A stretch of 64,000 nucleotides of DNA from Fragilariopsis cylindrus CCMP1102 (taxonomy: Eukaryota; Bacillariophyta; Bacillariophyceae; Bacillariales; Bacillariaceae): NCBI GenBank assembly GCA_900095095.1, contig FMBT01000290.1, positions 930,001 to 994,000 on the forward strand, given 5' to 3'. The notes below the pieces were generated by a model. It saw only the letters and a list, made by a program, of their open reading frames with translations. It ran no database searches and was not told where the DNA came from. Positions 39,866-51,781 of this stretch are shown one piece after another (the first letter of the stretch is position 1; each line of letters starts with the position of its first letter). Both the position numbers and the translations under genes were made by a program.

Positions 39866-42800
39866 AAAGTAATACGGTAGATTAAAAATAAAATAAATCT
39901 CTTAAATTCTTTATTTTCTATTTTCACATCGACGTGCTTTTACTTTAGATCTAGTCCCGCGTGCGAGTCACGGTAGGAGAATGTGTGGCGCGCACGTGCT
40001 TGACTTTGCATTAGCCAACCGCAAGTACGAACAAAAAATAGCTAAATCAGATGGCCAAATTGTACTTGTATTATTTTAATTTTGTTAGTCTAATATAATA
40101 GTAACTTTAACACCAAATATATACACCTAATATGTCATTTTTTTGGAATACTAAATGAAGAAGTTTACTATTGACCTTTGGATGCTGTTAGTTTCCTTAG
40201 TCTTGTTAGCCTACTGGTATTGTGTCTCACATTATAGGCTCACACACAGCACAAACCAAATAACATTAAAAAATTGCCCATTTTGGGTGTTTTGTAGACA
40301 TACAGTACACTCAAAAAGATTATCCATACCAAAATCACCAAATCTACCAAAAATATTTCACTCCTGGTGCTTTGTGTTGATGATCCAGCTGAGGTGTGCA
40401 TTAAAGTGGAAACCCCTGGTTTAGGACCTGAATGGCACATTTTGTGGTAAATGCACCCCAATACCTTCCTATTATTATCTATAAAGCCCAAAGCATTTAG
40501 TGCACCTTGTAGGTATAGGCATAACATTGAACTCTGTACATTTTTTTCAAAACTTAAGTATGTGTAGATAGTGCATCAAGGCCTTGATTGCACACAATTT
40601 TGTTATTTGGTGGATTTTTGTGATGTAGTAGTGGCGGGTTTTGACCCGTGACACCCCAACTATGTGTATGGTTGCCAGAAACAATAATAGAATTGAAATC
40701 CATATGGAATAGGAGGATGTCTAGCTATTGCATTAATCAAAATACCTGGGTATGGGAGCGGTGGTATCTCAAATTCTTTTCCAACAGGTCTATTTTTGGC
40801 AATTTATATGTCTATTCTTTTGTTCCCTGCTCCATTGCACCACCAATATGGCCAATGTTCCACGTGTTTCTGGTGTTTTTGATCATATGTATATATTAAA
40901 GGTGTCTGTATGCTCAAACCATGGCCCAATTCCTTTTTTAGATGCTTTGTGTAGATGCTTTGTGTAGCTTCTTTCTGAATGCTACTTGTATGGCATGGAA
41001 ATATGGCATGCATGATGATGTTCAAAATGCAATGTTTGTTTCTGGAGGCAAAAATATCATGGTGGGGTATGTGTAAGGGATCGCAACCCTTTATCCATCC
41101 CCTATGTGTATGGGTTGGATGATTGGGTGGTAATTTGGTGCACCATACTGGTGTATCTTATGATCTAATGTAAAAAAGTTGTTTCTAAATATTTATTTCC
41201 ATACCCAAACTCCACTATAGAATTTGGTATGAAAAGATACCAATTAAATTTCCTCCATATGAATGCTGGGAAGGTCCATACAAATTTTCCTGGCTCGATA
41301 TCAATCAATGCTTAGAGCACACAACACATCAGGGTGTTGGTAGATAGTGATAGTTTCCAGGGCCTACACCTGCAATATTAGTACCACCACCAAGCATGGG
41401 CAACAGCAAGATCACATCCCATAACGTCTTCTTACAATTCACATTGCCTTGTAGTAGCTATGTGTGGAGGTAGTTCAGTAAGAAGCGTGCATACTGCAGG
41501 CAGATAGTAGTACAAAAATATTATGAGCTATTATTATTTACAATCTGAACAATAAAAATGCATGTGCACCAATTAGATGGAGAGAGAGCATCTAACCTTC
41601 TAAACACATTGCTGTCATATGTTGCAGCATGTGAGGTAGTTGAACGTATAAAATGATTTGTTATACAGTACAGATTACAGGAGGAAGTGTATAGTATAAA
41701 ACGTGCACAAAAATTATAATGGTAATACTACTATTAATTTTGAAAACTTATCATTACTTATAAAATTTACTTTTCTCAGATCTGTTCTTGATACCACAAT
41801 AATAGATAGAAGATAGATAGAATTAAAGAGCACATAGAAAAGTATGGTTGATACCTCCTAGGTTTGGAGAGTATGTTTCTATTTGTTTACCACACACCCT
41901 ATTCAAAAATACGCAAAGATATTTCACAATGCTTTGTTGCTGGAGACACAAACAATAATTAGTGTGTCATTTGATGCCGTTGGGACTCAGTGCATGTGTA
42001 TGCACCTTACCAAAACAAAATGCTTTATTGGTGGTGGTACTTGCCATGCTAAAGCTCTCCTCAATAGCAGTGAAAAATGTGTAAGAACAGAAGAATTTCA
42101 CTTGTGTTCTTGTAATTGAAAATAAACTCAGCTGCTGTTATTCAAGAAGTGTGTGAAATATCAGAATATTCTACAAGAAGAACATGCGCACACATGGATG
42201 GAGGTAATGGATGCGCGGTGTGGTCCATCCACCATCAAGCATTTAGTTAGTAAGCAAAATTTTGTATTATACTTATTACTGCTTGTTTGTTGGACATTGA
42301 AATGAGTAGTTATATATGCATCCCAAAGAAGGGTGCACATATGTGCAGCCCCCCCCCCCCCTTCTATTTTACCCAACTACTTACTTCTGGTCTATTCTTG
42401 TTGATTGACCTTTCATTCTTTACAATATACAGTATCATACTATTAATAGTAGACAAACAGATAGCCACACTTGATAAGATCTTGGATCCACTAGCAAGCG
42501 GGAATGACACCATTACTAGCCAGTATATCAGAGACTACAGCCCAGCATGATAGTTACAACCAGACGAGCCATACCCAGTCACAGATCAGTCGCTTGGTAC
42601 AGAAGATAGCCTACCCATTGAATAGAAAGATGAATGGAATAGACACCCCCAGTTGAGTGGAAGATAGGATAGAACTCATAATAACTTTAAACATTAGTTT
42701 AATAGCAAAGAACATTACATAGTAGCTTGACAGTTTAAAGTTATATTGTTACTAAGCAGCAACAAGGAGACACTAAACAGACATACCGTACGTTCACAAC

Positions 42801-43050
42801 ATACTGTAAAGACAAAAAGAAAAAGAAAAACAGACAGTAGCATATCAAATCAAAAATACAACAACAACCTAATAATAATATGGGTATTTAATTTAACTTC
42901 TTCCGGCAAGTGATGATAAACGTGAACGGCCTACCACTGCACACGAAGATCTGGCACCCTGTTAAGGGCACGAGTAGTCTATGTTAGTCTAGTTCTGTAT
43001 ATTTGTAGAAGTCTGACAGGGTTGTCTAAATACAACAACAACCTAGAAAG
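39866..43050. other. 3.2 kb without a supported gene; probably holds element remnants
   Basis: Short broken frames on both strands. From about 40150 to 41500 and 42300 to 43050 the sequence is less AT-rich and more coding-like than true intergenic DNA here, with frequent stops. That fits old inserted elements, but no domain was recognised. The last 450 bases lead into a dead Copia Gag and may include its LTR end and leader. The string AAATACAACAACAACCTA occurs at about 42851 and again at about 43028. Confidence 0.45.
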
Positions 43051-43759
43051 ATGTCGTAGAAAGAAATAGAAGAAGATATCAACTTAGCACACATCACCCG
43101 TAACACCAGTCTACCAACTCTAATTATTATCACAATCACAAAAGCCAGGAGAGAAATCAGTATCTAGACAGTTATAGACAAGAGTGTGTGCCGTCGTGTA
43201 TACCTCATATGGGACAACAGTGAACTGCAAATAAAAGAGCCAAGTCACATCACAGATCATTCCACCAACCAACCTAGGAGCATACGGAGGAATAACACAC
43301 AACACGCTAGAGATCCACAGGACAAAGCAATTAGCATGGAAGCAATACAAGTTAGCCTAACCTGCAACATAAAAGATGATCATGCTGATCATGCATTCAT
43401 TCAACGACTATCACTTCTTGGAATTTCAGGATGACAATGGAGACATTGTGGGATACACTGCAATTGAATTGTTTGACCATCTAATGGACCAACATGTCCA
43501 GCAGTAAGATGTGGCAGATCAGGTAACAGTATGGCACAAAATTCTTGAGCAAGACTATAACCCAAATATAGAGCCACAAGTGTATTACAGGACAGTGCAG
43601 GACGCAAGGAATACACTTGCATCTTTAAATGAAGCAATCTGCACTGCCTATCAGCAATTTCCCAAGCAAAAACACATCATCAATGCATGGTTTAGATTTG
43701 GTGATACTATTTATACAACAATCACATACTACACTATACACTGCCTTGACCAAAGATAA
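43051..43759 (+). pseudogene. Degenerate Ty1/Copia-type Gag
   Basis: A Gag-like reading starts at ATG 43051. It has in-frame stops at 43057 and 43165, a one-base frameshift near 43418-43421 and another stop at 43505, and ends at 43757. Recognisable pieces are VYLIWDNSELQIKEP, then TNQPRSIRRNNTQH (reads like the family's P-x-x-IRRNN-QH), IELFDHLMDQHVQQ, and DYNPNIEPQVYYRTVQDARN. These resemble the Gag of Copia elements in diatoms, which packages the element's RNA. No protease, integrase or RT follows, so only the 5' part of an element remains. The call rests on my pattern memory of that Gag. Confidence 0.55.
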
Positions 43760-44568
43760 TGTTTTAGGAGCTATTCTTCTCTGAAGATGCTTGCTTGCTT
43801 GTGTGTGTATGTGTATGTGTATATGTGTATGTGTATGTATATGTATATGTATATGTTGTAGTGTGTGTGTGTGTGTGTGTGTGAAGGTGAGTAGGTAGTT
43901 AGTTAGTTTTTACACATGGCATGGCATGGGGGATCATCAGTATTCATACATAGCATGGTAGTGAGATTGTATTGTTTTAATGATCATTGTTCATAAGGGT
44001 AAAGAAGAGATATGCCTGCAAGATACACAGAAAAAGATGAATGAAAAAAAAATCTCAAAAACTAAATAAAAAAAAGATAAAAGAAGATGACATGTGGTCA
44101 TAATAAGGACTGGAACCTGGAGGCTCCAGCGCTAGATAGTTAGAATGAACCACAATACCATATATGCGCGATTTTCATGTACATAAATTACCTCTAAAAT
44201 AAATTAAGCAGTGCGTTGTCGTCGTTTGCTTGTTCCATACTAGCCAACACGACAGCACGCAGTGTCAAACGATTTCTGTAGGTCGGACAGACTGACCACA
44301 CAATCACATCATCATCATCCGTACTTACGGTAACAGCATATCTCATCGCTCTCATCAGAATCTTGAGAATCAGAATCGGCAAACAAAAACAACAAGAACA
44401 TACAGCAACTGGTCAACACAACACAACTCAACTCAACTCAACTCAACTCATTCAAGCTTTTTGTTGTACACTGTACAATATATCATCACAACAAACAGTT
44501 CAAGCACAACACAACAACAACACAAGTACACTACTTAACAATACGAATAAAACAATTACGAAACAATA
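43760..44568. other. Intergenic with a TG microsatellite and a tRNA-like hairpin
   Basis: Contains a (TG)n/(TATG)n array at about 43798-43885 and a 62-base hairpin-forming segment at 44093-44154. A CAACT pentamer run at about 44416-44450 lies in the likely 5' UTR of the bL17 gene. Confidence 0.5.
43798..43885. repeat. TG/TATG microsatellite
   Basis: Long run of GTGTATGTGTA and GTGTGT units, just downstream of the Gag relic. Confidence 0.9.
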
Positions 44569-45240
44569 ATGAAGAAACGATTAGCTCAATTCCGTAAATT
44601 AAATAGAACACCCTCACATAAATGGAGTATGTTACGTAATATGATGAGTTCATTAATTGAACATGAAAGGATTGTCACCACCGAAGCAAAAGCAAAAGAA
44701 TTACGTCACTTAGCGGATCAAATGATCACATTAGCAAAGAAGGGCAATACTAATTATAATGCAATTATTATGAATACGAATAATAATACAGATAGTAAAA
44801 CTAAAAGACAAAAAACAGCTGGTGAATTATTACATTATCGTCGAATGGCCTCGAAAGTCATACGTGGTGATTGGAATATCACGAAATTATTTGAAGTATT
44901 AGGACCACGATATATATTACGTCAAGGTGGATACACTCGTGTCTTAAAATTAAGTAAACCACGAGCTGGTGATAATGCACCAATGGCGGTGATTGAATAT
45001 GTTGATCGTCCTGGTGAAATCCGTCCCGCACGACCACCCACTATTTTAAGTAGTGATGCTAGTGACGGTAATAATGTTAATGCTAAGAATGCTAATCTAC
45101 AAGGTGGTGGTGGTGTGGAAGATGCATTACGTAAAATGGGTATTCGTTCGGTGGATGAATTAGTTTCAGAGGAAGAAAAGAAACAAATTGAATCAGAACT
45201 AGCATTAGCAGCACAAGAAAAAACGGAAGAGAAGAAATAA
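44569..45240 (+). CDS. MRPL17: Ribosomal protein bL17, mitochondrial type
   Basis: 223 residues, ATG at 44569. Seen: KLNRTPSHKWSMLRNMMSSL then IEHERIVTTEAKAKELRHLAD, the N-terminal bL17 signature. After an Asn-rich insert (about 62-83) come KLFEVLGPRYILRQGGYTRV and APMAVIEYVDRP, the C-terminal signature. Known: bL17 lies at the polypeptide exit tunnel region of the large subunit of bacterial-type ribosomes. It is nuclear-encoded here and has no long plastid presequence, and it starts almost at the mature end as mitochondrial L17 proteins often do. Mitochondrial location is therefore favoured, but plastid cannot be excluded. A poorly conserved acidic extension follows about residue 160. It is convergent with the copper monooxygenase-like gene (302 bases apart). 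Confidence 0.92.
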   Translation: MKKRLAQFRKLNRTPSHKWSMLRNMMSSLIEHERIVTTEAKAKELRHLADQMITLAKKGNTNYNAIIMNTNNNTDSKTKRQKTAGELLHYRRMASKVIRGDWNITKLFEVLGPRYILRQGGYTRVLKLSKPRAGDNAPMAVIEYVDRPGEIRPARPPTILSSDASDGNNVNAKNANLQGGGGVEDALRKMGIRSVDELVSEEEKKQIESELALAAQEKTEEKK

Positions 45241-45542
45241 ATAAGAATAAATAATATATAACAAGAATAAATACGAAATACGAAATACGAAAATATTGTG
45301 TTGATGGAACAACGTGATCGTGATCAACTAAAAATAATATAATTCAATATAATAATATATAAAACGAATACGAAAAGAGAGGATCATAAATAAATAAAAA
45401 TTATGACGAAAAAGTATCACGTACATACTACAGTTTTCTTTTATTACACACAACTGTGTATGCTAAAGATAATATTTGTTAGTTTTCTTCTAACATTCTT
45501 ATGAATATAATTCTAGATAAAATGAGAAACATGATATGCACT
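45241..45542. other. Convergent 3' region between bL17 and the monooxygenase-like gene
   Basis: 302 bases, very AT-rich, containing repeated AATAAATA and ACGAAATACGAAAT strings. AATAAA-like polyadenylation signals for both genes could lie here; no other content. Confidence 0.4.
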
Positions 45543-48443
45543 TTAAATGATAGATACAATAATTGCCATAACCATCGACAAAACTCCAATAGCACCACTA
45601 CTACTACTAGATGAATCTTCATCATCGACATCTAAAGGACCAGCATCTTGGATTGTTACTGTATCGCCTTGGATTGTTACTGTATCGTCTTCTTCGACTT
45701 CTTCGTTACTGCTTTTAGGACTACAGCACTTAGGTTGAAACCAGTTCACTCTTAAAAATTCTTTGATCTCACTTGTTACATCTATAGCTGTTGCTTTATT
45801 AGATAAATAGGACTCAGCATCAGAACATGTATAGGAAACGTAATCAGTTCCACCGCCCTCAACGATGCATGCATCTCTTGTAACATAAAGTGGTGCCTCA
45901 TTACTATCCTTTTCATCATATGTACCACCCTCACAAGTATACCCTGCTATAGAACTAGACATAAGTTCGTCGTTGACTTCTTTACCATAACAAATCAAGG
46001 AATTCTTGTTCTCGTGATTCTCTTCTTCTTCAGGACAATCGCGCGCTTCACCTGTGATAGTATAATCAAAAATCGATCCATATACAGGGTATGTACATGT
46101 ATCAGTTGTTTCGATGGGATGATCGTACCAAATCTTACGTGCATCTTCATCGGACTCTAACGTTCCTTGCCATACATCGGTGGTATGATTCTCATCGTCT
46201 GCAACACAATTGAAGGATCGTAAATTTAATTCTGTACTAAAACCGATGTCACCAATTTCATCTAACGATGGAGTTTTAAATGTCACAAAAACACCAATAA
46301 TACACATTTCATCATACGTTGATAGACCAAAGTAGGTATCTTCGTCGCGATTCTTTGAGCTATAGACACAGGATACTTGAATTTTATCACCTGCTTTCAC
46401 TTCCACGCCTCCCACCATCGTAATATCGTTGCCACCGTCCACGTCAACATCAATGACAAATTCTTTATCCATAGGAATCGTTTCTTGATTATCGAAGAAC
46501 CAAATTTCTCTACTTTTCAGGTCTTTCTCAGTCATCGATGGTGTACTACTGATATCGGCTTGTTTCTTCGCGACGGATACCTGTACATCTTCTTGATCTT
46601 GTGTATCTTCTTCTTCTTCTTCTTCTTCACGGAGCAACGTTGCATACATTTCAGTTCCTAGCAAATGTGCATGATAATTGACTGAAGACACTCGATAATT
46701 TAACGGATCTCTTGGGTTGACTTTACTCGTAGTATTAGTAGTAGTACCGTCAGTATCATCAGGCATATCACCACATAAGCCGCATGATACAGGACATAGC
46801 CGTTGCAAATAAATATCAATTCCATCTACAAAACAAAATGATTTGAGTGTTTCACATGACATGTTACTATCAACATAATCATCATCAGCATCATCATCAA
46901 AAGCGTCATCACCGAAATAAAAATCAGTGTAGTCATCACCACTTTCATCAAGACGACGACGACGACGAACAAACCCTAATTCCTTTGCAAGAACTTGTAC
47001 TTGTTGATTGGTTGCATCTCGGCATGAGCTATCAACAACACAAGTCCTTGTAACAAAGAATCGGTCGGTGGACGGAGGAATGAATAATTCACCTGGCCCA
47101 AACGGAATATTGATTAATTGTTTTCTCATGGAAGTGTACTCTCTAAGATCTGGTGTATAATAAATTTTGATACCGTCGGTTGCTATCTTGAAAGTGTCGG
47201 TAGTGGGGTCTTCATAATCAACATCGGTATAATGAACATTTAAGGTAATAGCTTTAATCCCCATGGATCGTCCAAATGCAATACCTGTATTCAATGTCAT
47301 CGTTTCATCAAATACACCAGATCCCGGTGCCTACATATCAACCATAAGAACGCAGAGAGAAAGAGAGAGAGAGAAAAAAGAACAGTCAGTGTTTTTTGCG
47401 CACTATATAAAGTTTCATGAATCAGCAAACATCAAACAACTTACCCATTGACCAAGTGGAATAGTACAATCGTAAGTGTAATCGTCCATCGATAATCCCT
47501 CTTCGGAAGGATCAATACGATCAGTACATCCCATCATCACAAAATGATGTAAATGTTCTGTTTGTGAAATAATTGCTTCTCCGTATACAGCATGTACCAT
47601 ATCAGGGAAATCTTCTGGAAGGTTGAAAAAAAAGTCAACATATGTAGTCGTTGCCACTGGAAGAGCATATGGTTTCATTATAAATTCTATCGAGGCACGT
47701 TCTTCTTCAGGATTATAATATTGATCAACATTGATAGTACTGTCTTCTGGATCGACTTCGACTTCGACGTCTTCTTGTGATGGATCGACTACGTCTTCGA
47801 CTACGTCTTCGACTACGTCTTCGACTACGTCTTCGACTACGTCTTCGACTACGTCTTCGACGTCAACGCCACACAACGAAGTCTTATCGTAAACAAACCC
47901 GCCGCTGCCGCTGCCGTCAGCTGATGATGGTGGTGGTGGTGGTGGCATATCATCGTCCATACCAGGATGTGATGGAATGAACCCATCAATTGAATCCAAA
48001 CTTGTACTGATATCACCCTGTTCCCACGTACAACATGGATCACCTAATTCTTGTCCATTCGTATAACCATCCCCATCACTATCCATTTCACATAATTCAC
48101 GTGTCCACACAAATCCTTGATTTCTAAAATCTTCACCAAAAGGATTTAATGAAAGAAGACGTGTCCCTTCCTCGTCCACCGATACATCCGTATCAAATTG
48201 CAGTCCACCACAATTCCAATGTCCTAATCCTAAACACAGACCAGAGGGTGTGCATCCACCCTCACCACCACCTGAATCTAAGATACTGGACGGACAAGGT
48301 ACTAATTCACCATTAGGAATTTTTGTACCAAACGATGGTAATGCGTCCACAATAATAATGTGAGGATGCGACAATAACAAGATCGTCGCCGCTGCCGCTG
48401 CTGCTGCTGTTGTTGCCGTTGCCATGATGGTAGGCGATGTCAT
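45543..48443 (-). CDS. Copper type II monooxygenase-like surface protein with Temptin-like and ShK-like modules
   Basis: Exon 1 is 48443-47445 and exon 2 is 47330-45543. The 114-base intron has TGG|GTAAGT and TAG|GCA ends, and the product is 928 residues. Seen in order: a signal peptide (about 12-35). A Cys-rich Temptin-like domain (LPSFGTKIPNG to QELGDPCCTW) with a Ca-loop-like DSDGDGYTNGQE. Six DVVE repeats at about 190-224. Then copper-site motifs: HLHHFVMMGC (about 294), NVHYTD (about 363) and NYHAHLLGTEM (about 550). Just before the last lies an ShK-like six-Cys module (CETLKSFC to CPVSCGLC, about 490-520). A C-terminal hydrophobic tail after Ser residues suggests a GPI anchor. Known: PHM/DBH-type enzymes hydroxylate substrates with two coppers bound by His/Met. 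The visible ligands fit, so activity is plausible; substrate unknown. Confidence 0.75.
47776..47866. repeat. In-frame 15-bp coding minisatellite (DVVE repeats)
   Basis: About six units of CTTCGACTACGT-type sequence (plus strand) encode Asp-Val-Val-Glu-Asp runs in the monooxygenase-like protein. Near-perfect copies imply recent slippage. It forms a strongly acidic linker between the Temptin-like and copper-binding parts. Confidence 0.85.
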
Positions 48444-51400
48444 TTTTTGTTTTTGATAGGTAAGTAATAGGATGTACTGGTACTGTTCTGTGCGTTGATG
48501 TTGTTTATATTTACGTTCTTTTATTTTTTCTTAAAAGAAACAAAGATTTTTTTATGAGTATTTTACAATCATCAACCATTGGTCTTTTTGAAGTTCAGCA
48601 TGGTGACGAGGGATTCGATTCGATTCGTGATGATACCACCTTAAACAGAGATCTTTTGTTCGTGGGGAGAATACATTTAGCACTGCTTCAAGTACGGCGA
48701 CTTAAATTCAAAGATCATCAGAGCATTATTTAGTCGTGCTTCAATTAAACGCTACTGAACTACTGGTAGACTTCATCCAATTCGTCTTCAATAAGAAACA
48801 CTCGCGTATACTTCACCGCTCCTCATCTTGTTTTGTTATTATTGCTTCTTGGAGAACTACCGGTATAAACAGCATTTATTTGTGTTCGAAAAAGATGACT
48901 GACGAATCTGTCATGCAGCATTATTTATACATTATTGTAATTAGCGGATTCAATGACGATCTCGGTAAGACGCCGAGTTGGGTCGTGGAGTAGTGTTGGC
49001 AGGAATGAAATCACATACGGTTGACAGAAAGACATCACGATGTAACTGGAAGAGAACACTGAAAGAGAACACTTCACACTTATATGGAAGGAACAATTAC
49101 ACCAAGTGAAAGAACATCGAGATACAGTAGGAGCATATCTTGTATTCTCACAAATTAGGAATAATGTATACCACATGAATAATAAGGAAACAATGGTAAA
49201 GTGAGACACACATTCTACAGAAATAGGTACTTGTAGTCAAATCATTCCAAGAGGAAAACCTGCGGGGAAGTGGCACTTTTCAAGCGTCATTGAACCAAGC
49301 ATCATAGAACAAGCAGTACCATGAGTAAATATACCTATACTCACTCATATAGCAATTCTTGACTATATTTCTATTCTTTAATCTATGATTCCTAGTCAGA
49401 AAACCTGAACACTAATAATGTTCTCCGCAAAACGGGCAGCTGTCTAAATTCTCTGTATTAGCTCATTGCTTATTCTAGTCCTATTCAATTATTTATGAAT
49501 GGTGGGTAAAAACTTCAAAAAACTGAAAACTACCTTTCTGCGCCCCCTTTCCTCCTTCCTCCTTCTCTCCGTCCCTTGCTCTTCCACTTGTCTCCCATCC
49601 ATCCTTCCTCCCTTTTGTGTCTCCACTACATATCTCCTGGTGATCAATGTGACTTGAAATACTGACCACTACTAATCTAATCTATTCTAATCTAATCTAA
49701 TCTAATCTAATCTAATCTATTCTATTCCAATCTAATTAACTACACTACTACTAAATCATCCAAGTATCCATGATGGGAAAGATACTGTACGAGATCTGCT
49801 CTACTGACTAGAGTTCTTTATTTATCTAACACATTGATTGTATCTATGTTGTGTTGTTACCACAATTTTTCTTATCCCAGTAGTCAGCCTGGACCAAAAC
49901 ATGCAGCTCTCTGTGGAAGATAAAAGTATCTCACATTTTATTTGACTAGGTAGCATAATACAACCATTATTGAGGAGGAGTACAATAATGTGATGTGCTG
50001 TGAAATATGTTGGCAGGGTCAATTACTCATGTATATTGTGAGTGAATAAGGCAGTTTTTTCCTTGGATTGTGATGCCTTGTGGGTCCAGTTCCCTACTGA
50101 GAGCGTATACATTATATGATCTCTGCGGTATGTGCTTGTGCAACTCTTTGTTGGACATTGTTTATCTGACCTGCCTTCAGATCTTCTCTCATGATGATCT
50201 GTGCCATGGGGTTCTCTCATTGCCTTGCTTTGTATGTACTGGCTGAAAGTGTGATTATGTTGACTCTAATTTTCTGGGGTGAGATATCTTGGTTTGGTTG
50301 GACTTACTGGGTGACTGCAGGTGATGTATTGGCTTGAGGGGTGATGGTAATATCCTGGGCAGCAATTTGGGTATCTGCATGGGCAGCAAGTTTGGAGAAT
50401 TTGCACAACTGCTGGGGCAATGATTGCTTCAGGGAGGATGACTTGTGGGGGTAATAGCATTTTCCAGAGTGATTGCTGGTACTTCCTGTGCTGATTGGGC
50501 ATTGCCGTTGTCTTGTGCTGTATTGATGACTACTGGTGAAGCAATTGTACTCAGAGACTATCCAGTATGGAAATTTCTCCTGTTGGATAATAATGCTCAT
50601 AATAACCAGTAGGAGAATCTACTCTAGAGTATTGTAAAATCAATCATCTAATTTTTATAGAGAAGTGAGAACAGTCTCGTAAGGGTTAGGACAGTACTCA
50701 ATTATCCTATGAAGATGCCTACGGGGTATTAGTCAGTATACATCGGAAGACATATCTTTTTGCACCATCAAATCACTCCTTTATTTTACTGTAAGTATAA
50801 TCTCACCTGTATACCAATGTACAGTATGGAAGTATGCATTGTGTGCCCAACACTTTTGATAGCTCCTCCTAGTAGTAGTCTTCACAAATGATAAAGTATA
50901 TGCTTTCAACTGGATCAATGAAGAAAAGAAACAACAGCGGTTCTTCTATTAGCTGCGTTAGACTAAGTAAACAAGGCCTTTTACCATAATTTTTTGTAAG
51001 ATGTCAGACATAATATCAGCTCTTCTTCTACTTTACTTAAACAAGTAAGCAACTTTTGACTAAGTAATAGCAATTTTTAACTGCTGTACGTAACAAGGCC
51101 ATTATCATTATTAACTTTGTTCTTGAATGACAGACGACATCATCATCGGTTCTTCTTTTTTACTTAGGCGCGTAATTAATTAACAAGGCTTTTTTTATCA
51201 TTATTATTATTATTATTTGTTTTGAAATCACAGACGTACTAGTAATAGCCTTAAAATATAATGCGCTACCTTTTGAAAGCCTAAGTATATAGGCCTATCA
51301 AAATTCCCCGGAGCCATTCACAGGTGATCAAGTACTGTAAGTGAGTAAGAAAAACAATGAACAACACAACTACTAGTACACATTGACCGAACACCCACTC

Positions 51401-51781
51401 GAAACTCGAAACGAAGTTGTTCATGTCACATAAAAATCAAGTTAGCGACAGTACAAAAGTAAAAGCCATCAAGTAAGTGAAATCTAAAGGAACAACAACA
51501 GCAAAAGCAAGAACAAATCATAGAGCTAATAGCGACCATTGTTTTTTCTTCTTTTCGAAACCCGCTGCTACTTTCGCCATTTTCTGATCGGCGCTACTTA
51601 CTTCACTTGCTAACTTGACGTCTTTTCTTTGTTTTTCAGTCAAATCGACGACGTCAGCTCTACTGTACCAGTAATACTGTACCAGTAGTAGTAAGTAATC
51701 TTATCAAGTAGTCTTAAATACAAAACAGAAAGTGCGGCCCATGATCAAGAAAACTATTCATTCGAAAAATAAATAGAAAAC
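48444..51781. other. 3.3 kb divergent intergenic region with simple repeats and a possible relic
   Basis: No gene is supported. A TAATC pentamer array lies at 49674-49735. The stretch at about 49830-50640 is higher in GC, with several overlapping minus-strand frames of coding-like composition broken by stops. It is probably an old element on the minus strand, family unknown. A TATTAT run lies near 51200. The last 400 bases are the likely ZIP gene promoter. Confidence 0.45.
49674..49735. repeat. (TAATC)n pentamer array
   Basis: About eleven TAATC/TATTC units head to tail. Confidence 0.9.

Noticed and set aside
40155-40527. Overlapping frames on both strands
   Set aside because: Neither has a recognisable domain; treated as part of a possible old element.
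40620-40655. Hairpin CGGGTTTTGACCCG resembling a T-arm
   Set aside because: An isolated small stem-loop; no cloverleaf could be built around it.
41070-41100. tRNA T-arm-like hairpin AAGGG/CCCTT on the minus strand
   Set aside because: No matching 5' acceptor strand within tRNA distance.
43801-43885. Possible CRISPR-like or satellite array
   Set aside because: Plain TG/TATG microsatellite without spacers.
47777-47980. Plus-strand frame rich in Arg-Leu repeats
   Set aside because: It is the antisense of the DVVE coding minisatellite.
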